Shown one piece after another: positions 12,260 to 22,028 of a stretch of 28,289 bases of DNA. Below the pieces are notes generated by a model. The model did no database searches. It was given only the letters and a program-made list of their open reading frames with translations, and was not told where the DNA came from. Position numbers and translations under genes: made by a program. Origin of the DNA: Choristocarpus tenellus KU-1152 (Eukaryota; Phaeophyceae); assembly GCA_964200185.2 (NCBI GenBank), contig CAXNAD020000128.1, positions 1-28,289 of the forward strand, given 5' to 3'. Position 1 is the first letter of the stretch. Each line of letters begins with the position of its first letter.

Positions 12260-12942
12260 ATGGTATCTTTTCAGGAGGCACTGATCATCCATTACCCTGT
12301 GGATGGGTGTAGAGTGCAATATGTTGACGCCAGGCATGCAGTGACATCAAGCTGGAGGGCACGTGTGTCAGGAAATGCCTATGGACAGGAAATATGAAGT
12401 AATATCTACAGGCCGATGGGCACCCCTTGCATTGTATTCATTGATCAAAATGTCTACGTGGATGCAATATTCCATGCTGGGGCACTGCTCAATGCACTCA
12501 CTGCTCCCTACCGGGAAAAGAGCCTCCTCCTGAACGTGGCTTTCACAGAGGTCTAAGCTACCTGTCACCAGAAATCACCCTCATCAAAAATGGCAATGCT
12601 CCTGCTGCAGCTGAAGTCTGCAAGTCCACCCTTTCCAAGGATATTTGATACTCGTAGTTTTAACAACAAACACCTTCGTAGTAGAAAACTCCAGATGATT
12701 GGGACGTAGAGCGATTTATGGAAGAATTAGTGACTCAAGTGGTTGATGTTAGGGGAGCTGGGGCATTCAGCAGGAAGAGAACGGTGAAGTCGAGCCTGTG
12801 ACAGATTCTTGTTCATAACAGTAGCACAAGTGGGCTTATACAGGCGCTCCATGAGCTTTACGGTGTAGACATTCGGCGGGTGGGTGAGGTGGAGCCTGAC
12901 CAATTCCTCCTTACCCCCTTCCCTTCTACACCACCATCATAG
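12260..12942 (+). pseudogene. Decayed coding-like segment, family unknown
   Basis: Three protein-like open stretches follow each other in different frames. The first runs from an acceptor-like ttttcag near 12274 to the stop near 12397. The second runs from about 12403 (ATG 12418) to a TAA near 12556 and contains VYVDAIFHAGALLNAL. The third runs 12685-12942 and is interrupted by a single TGA at 12799-12801; it contains DVERFMEELVTQVVDVRG before the stop and ALHELYGVDIRRVGEVEPD after it. Amphipathic, charge-balanced composition argues for past coding. I cannot name a family. It could be an old gene or transposon relic, or a real gene with small introns that I cannot resolve. Confidence 0.35.
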
Positions 12943-13681
12943 AACCAGTAGAGCAGTAGAATCAGTTGTGCATATCAGTTATGTTTTTTGTTTTCAGATA
13001 TAATACAACTGTTATTAAATGCTCGAGTACATTGCAAGACATTTTTATCTTGTTTTATATGCATTACTCTGGAGTAGTACACAGCTCTTCGCGTGTAGGA
13101 ACGTCTATATCACCAGCAATACAGACTGTGGATTCGTTATGTTCAGTTGTAAGTTGCTCTTCCTCCGCATGGTGACATCTGTGAAATGGTGGTGGACATG
13201 AGTCTAGATGGCAGAGCAACATACTGATACTATGGCTCATGATGTCCATATCAAAAATGTATAATACTACTCATAGTATTGGGACATTATCAGCTATATA
13301 GTACTGATATGATGACCAGATAATGAAATTCTTCATGTCTTTCTCGACTGCCCTCCATGATTTGCTTAGGCAGGAGAAGCTTCACAACTGTTGCATATAG
13401 TATCATGTACATGATTCTTGTATCAACATGTAGTAGAACTGGCTGTTGGTTAGTAGTTTGTAATGTGTCTGTTTTGTTTTCAAGTGTGCTTCTGTTCCTG
13501 TTCTATATTAGAAAGTCTTTATTGTAACCATGAGGCTATTGTGCTACCGTGTTATCTGCCTTGTGTGTTCTCTTTTTTTTAAATGCCATCGACAAAAATT
13601 AAAAAAATAAAAGTACGAAAGTAAATTGGTTAAAATATGCCACTGTATGGTATGCTACTAGAGGGTGCTTTCCTGTGTTAC
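12943..13681. other. Non-coding AT-rich stretch
   Basis: No gene seen. A small hairpin-forming sequence (aatactactcatagtatt) lies near 13262, and there is an A/T-rich patch with a run of eight T near 13571. Confidence 0.5.
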
Positions 13682-14143
13682 TTACGCAAACCACAGGAAA
13701 TGGACCTGTACTATATTAGAAACCAAATAAGGATCCAAAACTGGAAAGCATATGACCCTATACGTAGGATCTTTTCTTACAGAGTTGATAGTACATCCTC
13801 CAATCATCTGAACAAGTATGATGGACGTATAACTGCCAAGCTGCTGTGTGGATACATTCTTTAGTAGATCCTTTGTAAATACCAATATTTCCTCAGATAC
13901 ATCACCAAGTTTGGGGTTGCACAATCCTAGCCCAGTAGTCTGCTCCCCTCAAGCTAGATTACTTCGTCCCCTGAAATCAGGGACAAGGGCACATTCAACC
14001 AGCCCACTCAGTAAAACAGGTAAGGACTCCTCCGTTTCAGGCATTTTCTCAATATAGCGGAAAGAATGAAAAGGCTTGCATAGCTGATGCATAAAAGGAG
14101 GACAAGGTCCATGAACCTCAGTATGGTGGGACTTCCCCTGCAA
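13682..14143 (-). pseudogene. Possible decayed minus-strand open frame
   Basis: On the minus strand one frame stays open from 14143 to 13682 except for a single TGA at about 13949-13951, some 150 codons in all. The upstream half includes MPETEESLPVLLSGLVEC; the downstream half includes DVSEEILVFTKDLLKNVS. Nothing matches a family I know, and no start or splice sites are convincing. It may be a gene relic or simply a chance open stretch. Confidence 0.25.
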
Positions 14144-15125
14144 GTCAGTACTTGAGTATTCAGCATTCCACTACAATTATAACCAGAAAAATACTGTGAA
14201 GGTGAGGTCTAGAGGGAGCCACAAATTACTTCCCAGACAAAATCGGGAACGGCACATGAAAACTATACATTCTCAGAGAAGCCAATGCTCACTACTCCAG
14301 AATAAAATAAATACACGGTAGAAAAAAAGGGGGAGGCAGGCAGACAGGGCAAAATAGATACCATAGAAAAAAAATGGTGGGGTGGGGGACGATATAGGGC
14401 AGGCACACTGTAGGTCCAATGCGACATACAGTTGTGTCTTACGCTCTATCCCTCATCCCTCTGCTTCTGCACTATCTCATGAAAATAAAATCAACAAAGG
14501 AAAAATACACAAATAAAACATGTGCTGTGGATAAAGCAGTTAGTGAAGGCATATGCCACTGTGGGACCTGTATGTTTATATATTTTAGAACTGTCTACAG
14601 AACCCCCTGCTTTCGGCAGCAACAAACCAAGACAAACAAGATTGGCAGGACCCATCATCGCCTCTGTTCTTGTCAGCTATTGAGCAGATCGAGGTATATG
14701 GAGCCTTTGGCAATCAATTTTCCTGAGGTGTATTTCGTTGGCAAGTGTTAAATGTGGACGTATAAATGACCCACATAAAATATAATCATGCACATCAACC
14801 CAACCAGAATATCCACAAAATATGAGTATGTATATCAAGTAATCTGCCTCTGAGTGACAAGTTCTACGCATCACAAGGTCAAGGCCACTAGAGCCCTAGG
14901 TGTAACACACTCCCAATGTATTGAATGCTTAATGTCTATGGTTCAGTCATAGAGCACTTGTCTGTACTTGCTGGAACAGTGCCAGACCCCTTGGGTTTGC
15001 CAGTTGATCTCAGGGGTTATAGCATCATCAAGTCCTAAATAAACTTGACATTCTGCTTACACATCTGGTCTAAAATTCGATCTGTAGAGTGTGTCTGCTG
15101 CCTCTTCGGGAGGGCCAGTATATCA

Positions 15126-15137
15126 CCCCCCCCCCCC
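15126..15137. repeat. Poly-C tract (12)
   Basis: Uninterrupted run of 12 C. It is one of several G/C homopolymers in this window, which are otherwise embedded in AT-leaning sequence. Confidence 0.9.
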
Positions 15138-15710
15138 TATGACAAATGTCAGCACTTCAAAGTAACTGCCAAAGATTCAAGTGAACTCTCACACACTGAA
15201 AGCTTGCCTACCATAACTCTAAACAGTTGAACAACCAAAACAGGAGTTCAATAGGCACACAGGGTATACACATTATTAATTAAAATGGAAATTGAGATAT
15301 ACCACTGCACAAGAGTTATTCCATAGTATAGAAATGGGGATACTAGAAAGGGATGCACAGCAAGTTTCTTCATATGAACAGCCGTATCACATGTGCAAAG
15401 CTGTCCCAATCTGTGGCGCCACAGAGCACACTACAGCATGATGTAGTAATATTAATAGTTGTGCAACAGATTCACAGTGGCTATATATGTTAGCAAAGGC
15501 TGCTCACTCTTTGCAATCCTATGCATAAAAATAACAGTAACATACACACACATTACTGCAACAGCTCTGTGATGGTGAGAAGGAAAATAGTGCAGCAGGC
15601 TTTGTCACATAATACTTGTACAAGTGCATCAACAGATTGGGCAGATATTTAGGGCAAGAGATTGGGGCACTATCCTTTTAGCTCAGCAGGTATTGTGTGT
15701 TCGGTTCTCA

Positions 15711-15737
15711 CTCTCTCTCTCTCACACACACACACAC
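15711..15737. repeat. (CT)n(CA)n compound microsatellite
   Basis: Six CT units run directly into seven to eight CA units, followed by a short TA-rich tail. It lies about 60 bases downstream of the guanylate kinase stop codon on the minus strand. Confidence 0.9.
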
Positions 15738-15795
15738 ATACACAACATATATATTTCCCCTTGCCCAAAACAGTATCACAGGGAGCTCTTTGTGA

Positions 15796-15927
15796 CTAAT
15801 TTGCAGTGGCGGTCTTGATAGCACTTTCCTCATTGAGCAGGTCAGGATACCACTCCAATAGGCATTGCTGCAGCTCTTCAACTGCCCGATCAAGGTCATC
15901 ATTCACGACAACAAAATCAAAGGCTCC
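15796..15927 (-). CDS. GUK1: Guanylate kinase, C-terminal exon only
   Basis: An exon of 43 codons plus TAG follows a strong acceptor (ctctttcttgcgcag). The peptide starts GAFDFVVVNDDLDRAVEEL, which closely fits the conserved C-terminal part of guanylate kinases, where the family has (F/H)D-x-VI-(V/I)-NDDL-(D/E)-x-A-x-x-EL. The enzyme phosphorylates GMP to GDP using ATP. The exon starts in phase 0, and its tail beyond the last helix is short, as in single-domain cytosolic enzymes. The P-loop (GPSG-x-GK), the GMP-binding region and the lid should lie upstream on the minus strand (higher coordinates). I found none of them before the dymeclin exons begin. It is therefore either a gene with exons I cannot see, a displaced exon, or a relic; the exon itself shows no damage. 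Confidence 0.72.
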   Translation of the reverse strand, partial: GAFDFVVVNDDLDRAVEELQQCLLEWYPDLLNEESAIKTATAN

Positions 15928-16469
15928 CTGCGCAAGAAAGAGGAGAGGAAGCCATAAGAACACACAACAGGAACGGGCTGACACCATCCCTACCAAAGGT
16001 TGGAAAGGGGTGTGCACACGCGGCACACCCTCCCCTCTGCCGGGTAAACCTTTCCCCACCATATTCCTGCAGTCCAATAGCTCATGAACTGCATATGGGA
16101 AGGTACCCACAACTGTAACATCTCTTTCAAAAAATCATTGCTCACGGGGGATATGCAGTCTAGTCTGCACCCTAATTTGACAGTCCTAAAATAATAGAAA
16201 AAAAAATTGCAGTAACTTATCCAAGAACGTGGGGTGCAAAAGGCATGTATGAGTACCTCTCAGACTTGGGACCATGAGTTTGAAATATTGTTCAAGCCAC
16301 AACCTCAGAGAGAATGCCAGCACTGTTCTGAAAAAACAAGGAAGCAGTCACAAGTGATCGTGTAGGACATTCAAGTACTCCTCTCCTCCAGAAAGCTCAA
16401 AAAAAGTGATGCCCTTGCAATGAACCTACAACAATTGCATGAGAACAAAAAACCTTCTGTTCTCCTGCA

Positions 16470-16482
16470 CCCCCCCCCCCCC
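16470..16482. repeat. Poly-C tract (13)
   Basis: Uninterrupted run of 13 C within otherwise mixed sequence. Confidence 0.9.
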
Positions 16483-16900
16483 AGCTGCCAGAAATAGGTT
16501 GGAGTTATGGTATATTCCCTGCACGAGGGACCTCGATGACATAGGTACAGTGGAGCCTTTGCACCATTTGTAATTATGCAAACCTCTCTTTATGCTAGCA
16601 TCGAGTGCATTGAAAGCTTTTAGAGTCAACTTAGTTCAAACTCACAAAAGCTTTCCATTCACAACACTGCACACAATCATATTGGTGTCAACAGGGCTTA
16701 TTCAGTTCCAAGATGTGTAATTTTTGGTTGAATCCCCAACACGCATTGCTTACATCAGTGTATAGTATCTTCAAAAGGTCATAACGGCCTTACAGGTCTT
16801 CTCCTGATTTGCCACACGCCGTGTCTACATGGGGGCTACTTTCACATATCAAGTACAAAATACACAATACAAGTCAAATGCTGGGCAGCAGGATGAGATC

Positions 16901-16930
16901 CATCACACACTGCATCATCACACACTGCAT
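16901..16930. repeat. Two tandem copies of a 15-base unit
   Basis: The unit catcacacactgcat is present twice without mismatch, at 16901-16915 and 16916-16930. Confidence 0.9.
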
Positions 16931-17135
16931 CAATACCAGCGTAGAGAAAAGCTCACAAAACCAAACCTCTCAGATCACACTTCAGAGCATTTCAGAACCC
17001 CTAACCCAAATCATGTCTAGCATTCGCTCTAACTTGCTACAGATGAAATCGCAGCAAACAATCTGGTATAGCAGCCAGCAGGACACACCCTCTGCAATGC
17101 GTGGTGATATTGCTGTGATGCACACACTCACACAC

Positions 17136-17225
17136 CGTGTTATCTTGTAGATAATAAAGAAGAGCGGCTGGGTAACACAGAACAGACACTGACTGTATGA
17201 GGGCAGAGGTACAGGCCGCGGTGTG
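17136..17225 (-). CDS. DYM: Candidate internal dymeclin exon
   Basis: On the minus strand the segment 17225-17136 is bounded by TTTCAG and by GTGTGTGAG. It is open for exactly 30 codons. Its peptide ends CYPAALLYYLQDNT, which resembles the dymeclin segment rich in LLY-x-LL before an N-rich turn. The acceptor has a usable pyrimidine stretch, but the donor is weak and the similarity is short. At least one further exon would be needed between this and the exon at 17742-17949. Confidence 0.3.
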
Positions 17226-17583
17226 CTGAAACATTTATCACATAGCTTGGGTCTCAACATCCTGCAATATTTTTTGAGCTAGTGCCTAAAGCTCGAGAGT
17301 GAGCATGCCACCATCCTGACCCTCAGGACACAGTCATGGATATGGTAGCGGGCTAGTCATCACAAACAGTCTCGTCTCTCTTATACCCAAAGATCTTGAA
17401 ACCTCAGAAACTGCTTTTCTTAACAGAGGAGGTAAGATAGGCAGGTGAAACCTACTTGACTCCACTCAAAACTGTACCTTTCTAAGGGCACCACACTTTC
17501 GGCTACATACCTTTCCATGTCAAAAAAATATTCTTCTTAAAAGCAAAGGGAGATGGGATGTTAACAAGGATAGGCTTTTACAC

Positions 17584-17617
17584 CAATAGCGGAAAGAATT
17601 CCATGAACACAAAGGCC
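17584..17617 (-). CDS. DYM: Candidate short dymeclin exon
   Basis: The minus-strand acceptor TTTTTTGTTGTTTTTCAG is one of the strongest in the window and opens a 34-base segment that ends at a possible donor, GTGTAA. In the phase demanded by the exon before it, the segment reads RAFVFMEFFPLL. One frame over it reads GLCVHGILSAIG, which is closer to the dymeclin pattern GLLYGLASGVATG. The frame conflict is unresolved. Confidence 0.3.
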
Positions 17618-17741
17618 CTGAAAAACAACAAAAAAGAGCAGACACAGTCACACTACTACTCTTGAAGGCTTGTATTCCACACATCACTCCCCCAACAGAA
17701 CCATCTTTGTACTGATTGTCTCAGAGATCACTTCCACTCAC

Positions 17742-20209
17742 CTCCTCCCCCACCCTGATGCCTTCCTCGTTCCCAACGCTGCTGCCATGGACCCAAGGGG
17801 GGGTTCTGGCCTTTCTGCAAACCATACCAGGGCGGCACGTGGTAGGGTCTTGGCCCAGTCACAGGGGGGTCCTTCTCCTGTACCAATGCCACCTCTACCA
17901 CCTTGAGTGGGTTCCGCCTCATGCAGTAGGGTATTGAGGAAGATATTGTCTGTGGGTGTTCATGCGAAGGGGGAGGCTGTTAGCTGTTATGAATTATGGT
18001 TGGGGGGAGATGAAGAAGGTGACAGCTATGTGCTGTATGGTGACCGCTTTCACTCACAGTGAATCTTGGCGTGAAGGGTGTCTCTATGGCGGTTACAGTT
18101 GTTATATGCTCCGTCTCTCAGCTGCATACCCATGTAGTTCATGCAACCTACCCACCACTACATCAGTTTAGCAACTTAGTCCACTCTTGTGCGACCATCT
18201 TCCCATACACACAAGACATCGAATGAAAACAACACCACACCAAAAGACTTCATAGATCACTCTACCCCACACACCCCAAACTGTGCTAACAGGGCTTACC
18301 AGCAGACCCATTGAGTTGCAGGGGACTGTACATCTGTGTCCCAAGAAGTGTGATCAGTAGATTCACCCCACACAGGTGCAGGTCGTAGTGGCTTGCTTGC
18401 ACCTTCTCCACCCCACACAAAGACACAAGTGTAGAGAGCAGCACAAGAATCGTATCTCTCCCCCCCCTCCCTTCCCCGCTCTCCATTGCAGGTACTACAG
18501 GCTGGACAATATCACCTTTGTTTCCACCCTTGTCATGCTCCTTCTCTGCTCCCTCATGGCCCACTGCATTGTGAGTAACACATTGCTGCAGCAGTTTTAT
18601 TGTCCCCCCACCACTGTCTGTTGCAACTGTTGCTTTGCTCCCCCTGTGGGCAAAAAACTGTGTCCGTAGCTGGGTGGCATTGAGAACAGAAATCATGTAG
18701 GATGCAAAGACACGCGTCACATGTAATGCTGCCAGTGCAGCTTGGACACCCACATCGATTTGTACCTCTGGGCAATGTCCTCCATGGATGCCTTGATCCC
18801 CCCCAGTATTTTTTCTGCAAGTTTTTACCCCTGCTTGATCCATACCTACACCTCCAGTGTACCCATCTCTTCTGGCTGTCCTTGTGCTTTTGTCCATTGA
18901 GGAAATGGGTGTTGCACTGAGGACCTGAGAGGGTCAGGACTGAATGAACTTCATGAACATATACAACTTGCCACTTGTCTTAGAAAATCAGTCGTCACAT
19001 ATTGGCTCAACTGTCTACCTACTGACCATTACACACGGAGTGGATGAGCATGTGAGCAGTACCAACTCTAATTGCTTTCCAAGAAACACTTCTCTGAGAC
19101 CATCCCAACACAAAAAGAAGCACTCTTATGGGTTGTACTCAAATGTCGAACTGCAGTAAGGTCATCTCATACCACAGGTTGCCTAATATCCTGAACATTT
19201 AAAATCACAGAAAACTGCATTGCAACAATCCGTGGGCAAGGAAACTTGTAGCTTGAAAAGAACTGAGAATAACATCAATTTCCTCATTGACCAGTACAAA
19301 TGTGTTGTTTGGAACCAGTGAGAGTCAGTGGCGTTCCTGTCAAAATGCTTCAGCAAATACATTACTCGTTCACATTGGTTAGATAATGCAATTTCGGCAT
19401 CTTCAATTAATACTCATGTTCGAGTACACTTGCTAGCTTGGGAGCTTGGATAGACGTATGGGCAGAACAAAAAAACTGCGAGGATTGTCATACTGCCTTG
19501 GAAAGCAGGTTTCATTCCAACGCGCTATTTCTTGCGTAGTTTAAGTCCGAGTCATCGATTACGCGAAATTCTAAGTACTCCATACATGAACGCGCGTACG
19601 TTCAGGTTGGATACATTGAAAAGCTGAAAAATCTAGCAACGCCTTTCGTAATCTCTCAAAGCTGGTTTTGGTATACCTTGCGGATGGTGGTCGATGCTAA
19701 GGCAACGAGGATGGGGAAGTTACCGGTCCTTGGGTTATTTTTCACCATCCGCTCAGCGAATATCGCCATCTTGGGGCTTGATAGAGTCCACTCGAGTACA
19801 CGATCCCCGCAGTCAAGCAGCAAAGCCCACCTTCGCCAATTTTTCAAGATCTAGAGTGAGATCAGATGTCATCACGGAGAGGAGATGCCTTGCCCAACCA
19901 GTAGTGGCTATGTGTGCGGCACGTCTGGGGCACCATATATGACAGCATTGGTAGCTACCATTAACTGGCAGTTTCGTCAAAACTATCAACCACAGGTATA
20001 CCCATACTAACGATACCTCTCTCCCTTTGTTTGCACAACCTAGCTTGTAGATTATCCCAAGAAACCATCCTTCAGCAACGTGTACTCAGCAGCTTTACGT
20101 TCAAAGGATTAGGCTCAGAGGACCATGGAACAACGAAATCTTACCTTGGGTCTTCATTGGTGAGGGAGGCATCACTCGATAGGGCATCAAGGAGTCGAGC
20201 CACCTCCAT
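17742..20209 (-). CDS. DYM: Dymeclin, 5' part (4 supported exons; 3' end unresolved)
   Basis: Dymeclin is a peripheral Golgi protein needed for Golgi organisation and vesicle traffic in animals; homologs occur across eukaryotes. Minus-strand exons are 20209-20145, 19830-19677, 18765-18300 and 17949-17742, with phases 2, 0 and 1 agreeing at the junctions. Exon 1 reads MEVARLLDALSSDAS and ends with AAG|GTAAGA. Exon 2 contains KNNPRTGN (residues 52-59), the most recognisable family motif (human NNPRTGN). Exon 3 has helices matching the family (AALHVTRVFASYMI; SHYDLHLCGVNLLITLLGTQ), separated by a Gly/Lys-rich low-complexity insert. Exon 4 matches the region with K-x-L-x6-F-x6-PPPG (here WAKTLPRAALVWFAERPEPP) and ends at the perfect donor GTGAGT. 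The acceptors of exons 2 and 3 are weak and were chosen by phase. About 297 residues are accounted for, less than half the usual family length (about 670). Confidence 0.75.
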
Positions 20210-22028
20210 TTTATTTTGCTGGGGCTTGAAAACCTGGTGGACAGATCTAAACGAGCGTCCCACCCTTCAAGAATAATATATATTTCAGCGAAGTTTTCGA
20301 AGACCTGACCTATCCAGCTATTGATGGGCGAACGTCTTTTGGTAGAGAGGTGAAGGTGAGGAAGAGCTGTATAGAGGTAGAATAAGAAGAACAGTGGTAA
20401 ATACTACTTCTATCACAACCTAAGATCTCCATAAGGAACGACGTATGACGTATGAAAGTTGGAAACAAGTTTGCAGAAGGCTCACGTATGATACGTCCAT
20501 ACAAATGAAGTGGTTATGAAAAGCCTTTTGAGTTTTGTTCCTTATTCAAAGTCTTTATTATTATTTTTCGGTATATTGATGCCAACTGTGGGTGCATATA
20601 TAGCATTCCTACCAAGCTTGTTCTTCCTACATATATATATGGGTGTGAGACGGAACTATTGTTGGAACCTGAGATTGTACGAATCATGTTCTATTGTAGA
20701 TTAACAAGTTGGTTACAGTTAAAAGGCGCCATAGTGCAGCGAAGCACTGGTGAGGTCGTTAATGAACCTTGTGACATGCTTTGCACAATCAGAGGTTATC
20801 TGGTACAGCGATGTTGGGTATTCCTTGGTACATTCAAAGGAAGAGATTCATGCTCTGTGTAGAGCCTTGCCACTTGTGAAGAAGGCTATTTTGGATGTTT
20901 TAACTCTGGATATATTGCATCCAGTTGTGTGTCATGTACACTTAGTAGTGCAGAGAGAGTTTGTTTGGTGTCGAAGTGGGGTAAGTCGAAACAGGAAAAT
21001 ATAATAATAAAGGAAGATATTCATGCTCTCTCTGTGTAGAGCCTTGCCACTTGTGAAGAAGGTTATTGTGGATGTTTTAATTCTGAATATATAGCATCCT
21101 GTTGTCTATCAGATACATTTAGTAGTGTAGAGAGAGTTTGGTGTCTAAGTAGGGTAAGTCGAAACAGGAAAATGTAATAAACAATATATGAGATACAACT
21201 GGTGGTTCTGTTGTGAAGATAAAAAAACAAAGAACAAACCTCTTCATACTATGCCCTCTGAAATTTTGCACATGTGTCAGGAGAAAAACCAATGAAAACC
21301 ATTTACATGTAGTAAAAACCTTTACACAAGTAACAGTTGTCATAAATGTGAAAGATATTAACCTATTTACTATTTTACTATCAACTATGTTGTATCACGC
21401 ACTGACTGTGCCTCCAACCTAGCTTAGTCCTGCAACCCAGGGTGAGGAGCCAGGGAAGCATCCCAAGAATCTAACAAACCCCTCCTTGCCCATCTCGCTG
21501 ATGTCTCCAGCTTAAAACGCATGACAAGTCTAGATAGGGCTAACTGCGTTGAAACTAAGACTATCTGTCGTAGACAGGATTTGACAGCTCCTCTTCTGTT
21601 ACAGCCTCCTGTCCCTCTCCCCCCTACCGCGTGCGTATCTTGCTCATCCAGAAAACTTCCCGCTTGCTTACCAAGGCACCCAAAACTTTACAACGCGAAG
21701 AAGGTGTTGAGGTGATATCTACGAGGGTCAAAAGATCGCTCGTAGTGGGTCCATAATATGGTCTTTCCTCTTTACTATTTTGTATTAGTATGTTTTGTTG
21801 TATTCCTCACTCATTTTTCTTGTTTTTTGTAGAGGAGCATCCTATTTTAAAAAACATGTCGATACACTGTACGACCATATTCTCAATATTTATTGTAGTG
21901 TGTATTGTACAGTACACCCCGAGGGGAAATATACATACCACCAATAGCATGACGCGACGCACGAAGTCCACCTTCCACCTTGTCTTTCTCACAAACCCAC
22001 TTTTGTTGATCCATTAGTTTATCGAAGT
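20210..22028. other. Divergent intergenic region between dymeclin and CPSF2
   Basis: The two genes start back to back, so this 1.8 kb holds both promoters. No core promoter motif is clear. It contains the 173-base tandem duplication at 20836-21182. Short open frames here (for example plus 20510-20704 and plus 21521-21715) show no family resemblance. A T-rich stretch lies around 21770-21840. Confidence 0.55.
20836..21182. repeat. 173-base tandem duplication
   Basis: Copy 1 (20836-21008) and copy 2 (21009-about 21182) are direct neighbours. They share long blocks such as gtagagccttgccacttgtg and gtaagtcgaaacaggaaaat. Copy 2 differs by several substitutions, a CT-dinucleotide expansion near its start and a short deletion near ttggtgtc. 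Copy 1 is open in a plus frame (CRALPLVKKAILDVL); copy 2 breaks that frame, so the repeat is probably non-coding. Confidence 0.85.

Larger units (their letters stand above)
14144..15795. other. Intergenic region with poly-C tract, microsatellite and tRNA-like fragments
   Basis: No protein gene is recognised. The stretch holds a 12-base C run (15126-15137), a CT/CA microsatellite (15711-15737) and two short sequences resembling tRNA D-arms (ggttcagtcatagagca near 14940, tagctcagcaggta near 15678). The latter may be remnants of tRNA-derived SINEs. The 3' flank of the guanylate kinase exon also lies here. Confidence 0.45.
15928..17135. other. Region between the guanylate kinase exon and dymeclin candidate exons
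   Basis: Any missing guanylate kinase exons and the 3' half of dymeclin should lie here, yet neither is recognisable. One minus-strand peptide just upstream of the kinase exon (about 16047-16128, including VTVVGTFPYAVHELLD) looks coding, but fits neither family. A 13-base C run is at 16470-16482 and two 15-base direct repeats at 16901-16930. Confidence 0.4.

Noticed and set aside
14936-15010. tRNA D-arm-like ggttcagtcatagagca
   Set aside because: No T-arm with TTCGA or closing acceptor stem follows; at best a SINE fragment.
15655-15712. tRNA-like tagctcagcaggta with gttcggttctc
   Set aside because: The two arms are only about 30 bases apart, too close for a tRNA with an anticodon arm.
18492-18570. 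Plus-strand segment with ideal AG/GT borders encoding a hydrophobic peptide
   Set aside because: It is antisense to dymeclin exon 3, whose minus-strand reading matches the family on both sides of this spot. No partner exons exist on the plus strand.
18717-18800. Minus-strand peptide IKASMEDIAQRYKSMW ending in TGA
   Set aside because: Attractive composition, but it is in another frame of the start of dymeclin exon 3, and the overlapping frame continues into recognised dymeclin sequence.
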